Of a stretch of 64,000 bases of DNA, positions 57,967 through 64,000 are shown piece after piece (position 1 is the first letter of the stretch; each line of letters opens with the position of its first letter). The translations under genes were made by a program, and so were the position numbers. This DNA is from DATLNF01 sp963765815 (lineage in GTDB: Bacteria; Actinomycetota; Actinomycetes; BP-191): assembly GCA_963765815.1 (NCBI GenBank), contig CAVXXT010000003.1:186001-250000 (forward strand), in the 5' to 3' direction. The notes under the pieces are model-generated. The model had not been told where the DNA came from. It saw only the letters and a program-made list of their open reading frames with translations, and did no database searches.

Positions 57967-58797
57967 ATGACCACACCGGATGACGTCCACGTCGTCGTAC
58001 CGACCATGGGAGACCGACCCGACCTGCTCGGACTCAGCGTGGACTCTCTCCTCTCGCAAACCTACCCCGCGCGTATAACGGTGATCACGCGCGGTGAGAC
58101 CGCCCCGCTGCATCGTCGGTGGAAGAGTGAGAGTCGAGTCAAGGTGGTGGCTCAGCGCAGCACGGGGCTCTCCGCCGCGATCAACGAGGCGTGGATCGAC
58201 GACGGCTGGTCCAGCGACTACACCGCCTGGCTCGGCGACGACGACGCACTGCCTCCATGGTCCATCGAGGCCGCACGCCGCAGTCTGCACGAGAGCCCGT
58301 CCGCGGCGATGGTCCACGGCGACTGCCTCGTGGTGGATGAACTGGGAGAACCCCGGGCCATGATCAGGAACAGGAGGATCGCCGCTGCGCTCGCTGGTTA
58401 CGGCGTAAACCTGCTCGCTCAACCTGGCACGCTGCTGAGGACGGACTGTGTCCGACGCGTGGGCGGGCTCGACGAGGGGATGCGCTACGCCATGGACGTA
58501 GACCTGTTCATCCGGCTGCGCTCGGTGGGACCGATCAAGACCGTGTGCCGTCAGCTCGGCGTGTTCCGAGCCCACGCTGATGGACTCTCGACTGCTGGCG
58601 CGCAGGAGGCCTACGTAGAGGCACGGATCGCTGCACGTCGCGCCCGCTCATCTGCTCTCGAGCGATCTTTCGACGTGCTTGCCTGGCCGACAACACGAGT
58701 GGTCTCACGGCTCACTGCAGCGGTGGGACGTCGGGGCCTCGCCGATGCGTGGCGACCGACGGCCCGCGACGCCGCGAAAGCGCCACCGGGCACGTGA
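57967..58797 (+). CDS. GT2-family glycosyltransferase
   Basis: The 276-residue protein starts MTTPDDVHVVVPTMGDRPDL, with TAWLGDDDALPPWSIEAARR (DDD metal site) and RYAMDVDLFIRLRSVGPIKT (catalytic MDxD). It is first of a plus-strand operon in which each stop overlaps the next start: GT2, flippase, GT4, GT4. It probably adds one sugar to the lipid-linked unit. Confidence 0.86.
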   Translation: MTTPDDVHVVVPTMGDRPDLLGLSVDSLLSQTYPARITVITRGETAPLHRRWKSESRVKVVAQRSTGLSAAINEAWIDDGWSSDYTAWLGDDDALPPWSIEAARRSLHESPSAAMVHGDCLVVDELGEPRAMIRNRRIAAALAGYGVNLLAQPGTLLRTDCVRRVGGLDEGMRYAMDVDLFIRLRSVGPIKTVCRQLGVFRAHADGLSTAGAQEAYVEARIAARRARSSALERSFDVLAWPTTRVVSRLTAAVGRRGLADAWRPTARDAAKAPPGT

Positions 58798-60174
58798 GCG
58801 CCACCGAACCCGGCAGTGCGCGTCAATCAGGTGGGCAACCAGCCCGCCGCGGCAGAGGAATCCTGGTCGCAGGCGTCTGGGCTGGCGTCGGCCAAGCGGT
58901 CTCCACCGCGGCCTCACTCGTCATCCTCCCGGTCGTGCTGCGATCTCTCGGCGCGAACGGGTACGGGATGTTCGCCGCCCTGCTGACGGTGCCCGCACTG
59001 GCAGCATCGGCTGACCTTGGCATAGCCAACGGGTCGATCTCGCTGCTGGCCCGCGCTGCGACCGATCCGGGCGGGCGTCGCGCACGGGCAATCACCTCGT
59101 CGGCTGCTGTGGTCCTCGTCGCATTCGCTTCGGTGCTGCTGGCCGTTGGTGTGGTCATCTCGGGGCCCGTGTCGATCCGGCTCGCTGAGGCAGGACGTGG
59201 CTCGGTACCGGCACAGGAAGCAAGGCTCGCCGTCGTCCTGCTCGCGATCGGAGTTGCGCTCGGCGTACCGGGTGTCCTCGGGACTCGGGCGGCGCTCGCC
59301 GCGCAGAAGGGGTGGGTTTCAGGCGTCGCGTCCGCAGCGGGCGCGGCAGCCTCCCTCGTCGCAGTCCTCATCGTCAGTGCGACGGCTCCGTCCCTGTCCA
59401 CCTTTGTCGGTGCCACTGTGGTCGTCGCTGGGATCGCGAGCATCGTCACGACTCTCGCGACATTCCGATGGGTGCTGCCGAGCTGGCGGCCGACGCTACG
59501 GGCAGTCGAGAGAGGCGATTCGAGACCTGGTTCGATCGGGCGGCCTCTTCCTGGTGCTGGGCGTGACAGGCGCCGCGGCGTACCAAGCAGACATCATCAT
59601 CGTCGTCGCCCTTCGGGGCGCCGAGGCGGCAGCGCAGTACTCGATCGTGATGCGCGTCTTCATGATCGGACCGCTTCTCGCGGGGTTCTTCCTGACCCCT
59701 CTGTGGGCCGCATTCGCGGACGCGTTCGCGCGGGATGACCAGCTCTGGGTGCGTCACGCGCTTCGACGCGCCGTGGTGATGACGGGTCTCGTCAATGCAG
59801 TCTGGGTCGGGATCTCGCTGCTGACCGTAGGGCCGCTCATCCGGCTCTGGTCCGACTCCGAACTCGACCGGGTGCCGACATCGCTCGTCCTCGGGTTCAG
59901 CGCATGGGCGATGATGAGCACGCTGAGTGGTCCGCTCGCGGTCCTCCTCAATGCAGCGCACGTGGTCCGGGCTCAGGTATTCGGGTCGATCGCGATGGCG
60001 GTGACGAATGTCAGTGTCAGCATCGTGTTGACGCACTCCATGGGGGTCGCCGGACCAGTCTGGGGATCGGTGGCCGCTCAGGGATTGGTCATGCTGCCGG
60101 TGACCGGATGGGCCGCTGCCCGGCTGCTTGGCCGCCTCCGCGGCGCGCCGCCGGCCGCGGTGGAGCTGCTGTGA
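58794..60174 (+). CDS. Wzx-like polysaccharide flippase (frameshifted)
   Basis: The ~460-residue protein of the MOP superfamily has about twelve membrane helices. N-terminal half: ILVAGVWAGVGQAVSTAASL, VVLRSLGANGYGMFAALLTV and DLGIANGSISLLARAA, the polysaccharide-transport signature. Near 59510 the frame switches and it goes on AIRDLVRSGGLFLVLGVTGA and ALRGAEAAAQYSIVMRVF. It would flip undecaprenyl-linked repeat units. The GTG at 58794 overlaps the upstream stop as GTGA. Confidence 0.88.
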
Positions 60175-61259
60175 CCGTCCATCTGGTCTATCCCCACCGG
60201 CGGCGGAACACGACCCCTGATGTCATCGGGTGGCGCCTGGCCGATCGACTTGCGCAGCGGTGGCCCACCGTCGTGCACGACTGGGACTGGCGCGGGCGGA
60301 TAGCCGCGAGCCCAGGCGACGTGCTCATCGGACATCCCCATCCGCTGCCTGGCACGGTGCTGCGCCGATCGTGGGACGACCCGGCATGGGCTCGCAGATT
60401 CGTGCTCGCGCCGTACTCCGGCGACCCGCAGATGGTGGCGTTCGAAGACCGGTTTGTACGATCGGCTGATCGGTACTTCGCTCTCACCGGCCAGCCGTGG
60501 TTCGACGCCATGCCGTCCTCCGTGATGAGCCACTGGGCCGACCGCGCCGTACGACTGGACCTGGCGATCGATCGCTCGGACGTGCCGAGGATCAAAGCGT
60601 CCTTCGCGCCCGCAGGGCGCCGCCGCTTCCTCTACATCGGCCGCACCACGGCGGTGAAGAACCCGGCCTTCCTCGAGGCGGTCGCTGCCGCACTTCCCGA
60701 CTCGGAGTTCGGCTGGATCGGTCACGGTCGCCGTCGCCTGGCCGGCTTCCACGCGCACGGACCGCTGCCTACCGACACATCCAAGGCAAGGTCGATCATC
60801 GCCGGCTACGACTTCCTCATCGTGCTCTCCCGCGCTGATGCGAACCCCACCGTGGTGCTCGAGGCGATGGGCTGGGGACTCGTCCCGTTCGCCACTCGCA
60901 CGGCCGGCTACTGCGCTGAGGACGGCGTCGTCGAGGTGCCGCTCGACGACGTCGACGGGGCTGCTGCCGTCCTCTCGACCTGGCAGCGGGTCGACGACAG
61001 CGTCCTGACGGAGCATCGGCGGCGGAATGACCTGCTCCTCGACCAGCGGTACACCTGGGACAGGTTCTGCTCCACGATCATCGAGGAGATCGGGCGCGAT
61101 CGATCTGGCGCTGCGACTGGATCCGGTCGGCGTCACCAGAGCCGAGAGCTGACCCGAGCGAAGATGCTCTCTCCGCTCCTGCGCGATCGAGGTCTATGGC
61201 GCGCGACACTCAGCCGCCGAGCGTTCACCGCTCGCCCGGTCGTCTGGTCGCCCCCATGA
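60171..61259 (+). CDS. GT4-like glycosyltransferase
   Basis: The 362-residue protein has VTVHLVYPHRRRNTTPDVIG at its N-terminus, then RRFLYIGRTTAVKNPAFLEA and DFLIVLSRADANPTVVLEAM, the GT4 C-terminal sugar-nucleotide site (ExxxxxxE, here NPTVVLEAMGWG). A short basic tail follows. The GTG at 60171 overlaps the flippase stop (GTGA) and the stop overlaps the next gene (ATGA). Confidence 0.78.
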   Translation: MTVHLVYPHRRRNTTPDVIGWRLADRLAQRWPTVVHDWDWRGRIAASPGDVLIGHPHPLPGTVLRRSWDDPAWARRFVLAPYSGDPQMVAFEDRFVRSADRYFALTGQPWFDAMPSSVMSHWADRAVRLDLAIDRSDVPRIKASFAPAGRRRFLYIGRTTAVKNPAFLEAVAAALPDSEFGWIGHGRRRLAGFHAHGPLPTDTSKARSIIAGYDFLIVLSRADANPTVVLEAMGWGLVPFATRTAGYCAEDGVVEVPLDDVDGAAAVLSTWQRVDDSVLTEHRRRNDLLLDQRYTWDRFCSTIIEEIGRDRSGAATGSGRRHQSRELTRAKMLSPLLRDRGLWRATLSRRAFTARPVVWSPP

Positions 61260-62329
61260 GGGTTGCGGTCGATGGCCAGATCTTCGCCGCCCAACGCCGA
61301 GGCGGGATCTCGCGATATGTCGCCGAGCTCATCGTCAACCTCCGACAGCTGCCCGAGGTCGAGGTCGTCCTTCCGTGGCGCTGGACCGCGAACCAGCATG
61401 CGCTGCACTTCGGGCTCGGACGCCCGATTCGACCAGCAGTGCTGGCGCAACGGCGGGCCGTCGAGCTGGCGAACGAAGTGTTCGCGAGAAGAGCTCGAGC
61501 TGTCGACGTGGTGCACCACACGTTCTACCGCGCGACGGCGTGCCTCAGCGCTCCAGGCGCGGCGTCCGTCGTCACCGTCTACGACATGATCCCCGAGCTC
61601 CGGCCGTCGGAGTTCCAACGGGGGAATCCGCATTTCGACAAGGAACAAGTCGTCCGGTCGGCGTCGTTGGTCCTCTGCATCTCGGAGAGCACGCGCTCGG
61701 AGCTTCTCGACGTCTATCCCGACATCTCGGCCGCGACCGCGGTCACTCCCCTCGGCGTGGACCCCTCGTTTCGACCCGGTCACAGGCTGCCGACCGGATG
61801 GCCTGAGCGGTACCTGCTGCACGTCGGTCACCGCGGGGGGTACAAGGACTTCGCCACCCTCGCCCAGGCCTTTCGAGTCATCCGCGACGAGGACCCCGGC
61901 ATCGTCTTGATGACGGTCGGTGGGGGGGCACTCTCGACAGAGGAGACACGTTTTCTGGATTCGCTCGGTGTGGCGGGCTCCGTGAAGCAGGCGACCCTCT
62001 CCGATGCCGCACTCCGAGGGGCGTACGCGAACGCCGCCGCCTTCGTCTTCCCCTCGCGACACGAGGGCTTCGGGCTTCCGACGATCGAGGCGATGGCTAG
62101 CGGATGCCCCGCCGTCGTCAGTGATATCCCTGTCATGCGCGAGGTCGGGGGCGATGCAGCGCACTACTTCCGCGCCGGGGATGCGGAGCACCTATCCCAC
62201 GTCCTGCACGAGGTTCTCCGGTCGACCGACAGCGCAGTGCAGCGCGAACACGGGCTCTCCCGAGCGCGCAGTTTCACGTGGCGGCGAACTGCAGAGCTGA
62301 CGGCTGCGGCCTACCGCAGCGTGGTATGA
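61256..62329 (+). CDS. GT4-family glycosyltransferase
   Basis: The 357-residue protein starts MRVAVDGQIFAAQRRGGISR (typical of mannosyl-/rhamnosyltransferases of this family), then VVHHTFYRATA, VVTVYDMIPELRP, CISESTRSELLDVYP, YLLHVGHRGGYKDFATLAQA and AAAFVFPSRHEGFGLPTIEA with the conserved EGFGLPxxEAMASGCPVV-like site. It is a clear GT4. The ATG at 61256 was chosen for the ATGA overlap with the previous gene. Confidence 0.9.
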   Translation: MRVAVDGQIFAAQRRGGISRYVAELIVNLRQLPEVEVVLPWRWTANQHALHFGLGRPIRPAVLAQRRAVELANEVFARRARAVDVVHHTFYRATACLSAPGAASVVTVYDMIPELRPSEFQRGNPHFDKEQVVRSASLVLCISESTRSELLDVYPDISAATAVTPLGVDPSFRPGHRLPTGWPERYLLHVGHRGGYKDFATLAQAFRVIRDEDPGIVLMTVGGGALSTEETRFLDSLGVAGSVKQATLSDAALRGAYANAAAFVFPSRHEGFGLPTIEAMASGCPAVVSDIPVMREVGGDAAHYFRAGDAEHLSHVLHEVLRSTDSAVQREHGLSRARSFTWRRTAELTAAAYRSVV

Positions 62330-62336
62330 CGCCCAG

Positions 62337-63140
62337 ATGACCGACCTGCCACCGCCGTGCGTCGTCTGCGCAGGCCCGACGGCTGAGCACGGACGAGGAA
62401 TGGTCCTCCGGCGCCACGTCGCTATATACGACCGCTGCTCGACCTGCGGCCTGATCTCCGTCAGGTCGCCGACGTGGCTCGAGGAGGCGTACTCCTCGGC
62501 GATCTCCACCCTTGACGTCGGGCTGCTCGATCGTGCCGTCTCGATTGCCCCGGTGGTTGAGCTGGTAGTGCGTGCGACGGGCAGCCGCGGCGGACGCTTC
62601 CTCGACTGGGCCGGCGGGTACGGCACCCTCACCAGGCTGCTGCGGGATCGCGGGCTCGACTTCCGACATCGGGACGACTTCTGCGAGAACCTCTTCGCGC
62701 AGGGCTTCGAGGGTGATCTGACGACCACCTACGATCTCGTCACCGCCGTCGAGGTGCTCGAGCACCTCCGCGATCCCGTCGTCGAGCTCGCTGCGGTGGC
62801 GAGGAGCACCAACTTGCTCCTCGTGACGACGGTGCTGCTGCCTGATCCGGCACCGGCCCATGACGCGTGGTGGTACTTCGCGCCCCACTCCGGCCAGCAC
62901 ATCACCTTCTTCACTCCGTCCGCGCTCCGCGCGCTGGCGGCTCGCCTCGGCTTCCGCGTCGCCGTCGGACGCTCGACGCACTTGTTCTACCGCGACGACG
63001 TACCGGTGATATTGCGGCTACTGCTGGCACGGCCGAAGCTGCTCCGACATGTCGCGGCGATGGTCCATCGTCTCCGCCCGGAGACTCTGCGCGAGTCGGA
63101 CTTCCAGCTCGTGCTGGACGCCATAGATGACGCGCGATGA
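62337..63140 (+). CDS. Class I SAM methyltransferase with N-terminal zinc ribbon
   Basis: The 267-residue protein begins with a zinc ribbon of four Cys (CVVCAGP and CSTCGL, about residues 8-37), followed by a Methyltransf_23 domain: RFLDWAGGYGTLTRLLRDRG (motif I), YDLVTAVEVLEHLRDPVVEL and WWYFAPHSGQHITFFTPSAL. The same architecture occurs in sugar C-methyltransferases. The ATG lies 7 bp after the GT4 stop. A role in sugar methylation is inferred from place and fold. Confidence 0.78.
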   Translation: MTDLPPPCVVCAGPTAEHGRGMVLRRHVAIYDRCSTCGLISVRSPTWLEEAYSSAISTLDVGLLDRAVSIAPVVELVVRATGSRGGRFLDWAGGYGTLTRLLRDRGLDFRHRDDFCENLFAQGFEGDLTTTYDLVTAVEVLEHLRDPVVELAAVARSTNLLLVTTVLLPDPAPAHDAWWYFAPHSGQHITFFTPSALRALAARLGFRVAVGRSTHLFYRDDVPVILRLLLARPKLLRHVAAMVHRLRPETLRESDFQLVLDAIDDAR

Positions 63141-63201
63141 CATGTACGGCCGGAATCTCGAAGACGTTCGATCCGCTGCTACGACAGGCAACCCCGCCTA
63201 T

Positions 63202-64000
63202 CTAACTCAATGCGGCAAGGTAGTCCAGATAGGTCGCGCGGAGCCCGTCGGCGAGATCGATGTCCGCTTTCCAACCCAACGCCTCGATCGTTGAGATATC
63301 CAGCAGCTTCTGCGGCGTGCCATCCGGCCGCGACGTGTCCCAACGCAACTCTCCGACGAACCCAACGACGTCGGCGACGAGGGTAGCCAGGTCTCGGATC
63401 GCGATGTCCTGACCCGCGCCGACGTTCACAGGTGCCGCTCCGTCGTATCGCTCGAGGAGGTGCAGGAGAGCCCGGGCCGCGTCATCGACGTGCAGCAGTT
63501 CGCGGCGGGGACTTCCCGATCCCCACAGGGTCACCGAGCTCTCGCCGCCGACCTTCGCGGCGTGCATCTTCTGGATGAGGCCCGGAACCACGTGCGACGA
63601 CTCCGGGTCGTAACTGTCGTTGGGGCCATACAGGTTCGTCGGCATCGCCGAGATGAACGACGCGCCGTACTGGCGACGAAGCGCCTGAACCTGGATCACG
63701 CCAGCGATCTTCGCGATCGCGTAGGCATCGTTCGTGGGCTCCAGCGGCCCCGTCAGCAGTGCGTCTTCGCGAATCGGATTGGGCGCGAGTCTTGGATAGA
63801 TGCAGCTCGATCCCAGGAACACGAGCCGTCTGGTGCCAAATCGGTGGGCGGCGTCGAGCACGTTGACCTGCACGAGGAGGTTGTCGCTGATGAAGTCGGC
63901 GGGGTAGGTGCTGTTCGCGACGATTCCGCCAACTTTTGCTGCGGCGAGCACGACGACATCAGGGCGCTCGCGGTCGAAGAACCGGTAGACGGCGTCGCGG
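63202..64000 (-). CDS. fcl: GDP-L-fucose synthase, N-terminus beyond the window
   Basis: The C-terminal ~265 residues are visible: AAAKVGGIVANSTYPADFIS, the catalytic Ser in FLGSSCIYPRLAPNP, Tyr and Lys of YAIAK, PTNLYGPNDSYDPESSHVVP and RRELLHVDDAARALLHLLE. Reading continues in frame to the window edge (DAVYRFFDRERPDVVVLA). The enzyme makes GDP-fucose from GDP-4-keto-6-deoxymannose; gmd is expected just outside. It indicates fucose (or a fucose-like sugar) in the polymer of this locus. Confidence 0.92.
   Translation of the reverse strand, partial: RDAVYRFFDRERPDVVVLAAAKVGGIVANSTYPADFISDNLLVQVNVLDAAHRFGTRRLVFLGSSCIYPRLAPNPIREDALLTGPLEPTNDAYAIAKIAGVIQVQALRRQYGASFISAMPTNLYGPNDSYDPESSHVVPGLIQKMHAAKVGGESSVTLWGSGSPRRELLHVDDAARALLHLLERYDGAAPVNVGAGQDIAIRDLATLVADVVGFVGELRWDTSRPDGTPQKLLDISTIEALGWKADIDLADGLRATYLDYLAALS

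Overview
The window is high-GC DNA (roughly 70% G+C by eye) with an actinobacterial gene set and order. The block pyrR-pyrB-pyrC-carA-carB-pyrK-pyrD-pyrF-mihF-gmk-rpoZ-coaBC-metK-priA, with bldD, nusB, efp, pepQ and aroQ-B-K-C on its other side, is the arrangement known from Streptomyces and relatives. BldD, mIHF and a PriA without helicase motifs point the same way. A type IV pilus locus and a fucose-type polysaccharide locus are added. I cannot name a genus; a filamentous or motile soil-type actinomycete is plausible.

Layout. 0-7 kb (all minus strand): a YdcZ-type transporter, hisG, ribH, ribBA, ribE, ribD, a REC-GGDEF response regulator and rpe, mostly joined by ATGA, GTGA or TAGTG overlaps. 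7-15 kb: rsmB, fmt, def, a divergent winged-helix regulator, priA, metK, coaBC. 15.0-16.1 kb: a complete IS481-family insertion sequence, with terminal repeats and a 6-bp target duplication, sitting exactly on the rpoZ stop codon. 16-28.5 kb: rpoZ, gmk, mihF and the pyrimidine operon, preceded by a PyrR-type RNA hairpin. 28.5-29.4 kb: a regulatory region and bldD, with two near-consensus BldD boxes. 29.3-37 kb: nusB, efp, a polytopic membrane protein, pepQ, an antitoxin with a decayed RelE partner, aroQ-B-K-C. 37-51 kb: type IV pilus genes pilB-pilT-pilC-pilA-pilA-minor pilins-pilD-pilM-N-O-P-like. 51-64 kb: polysaccharide synthesis (polymerase-like protein, glycosyltransferases, Wzx-like flippase, methyltransferases, 2OG-Fe(II) oxygenase, GDP-fucose synthase cut by the window edge).

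How it works together. The pyr genes make UMP, probably under PyrR translational control. The rib genes make riboflavin from GTP and ribulose-5-phosphate, whose isomer interconversion is done by Rpe. The aro genes complete chorismate. BldD (c-di-GMP effector) and a GGDDF response regulator lie in the same window, which raises a c-di-GMP link to development, pili or polysaccharide, but no direct link is shown. The pilus set has two ATPases, platform, prepilin peptidase, alignment proteins and six pilin-like proteins but no secretin, as expected for a single-membrane cell.

Caution on quality. Many clearly essential genes (ribH, ribBA, ribE, ribD, rpe, hisG, pyrD, pyrR, pilM, pilT, pilB and others) are split by single-base frameshifts, while others (carB, metK, coaBC, pyrB, pyrC) are intact. 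This looks like uncorrected indels in the assembly rather than biology. For split genes the span covers the reconstructed whole gene.
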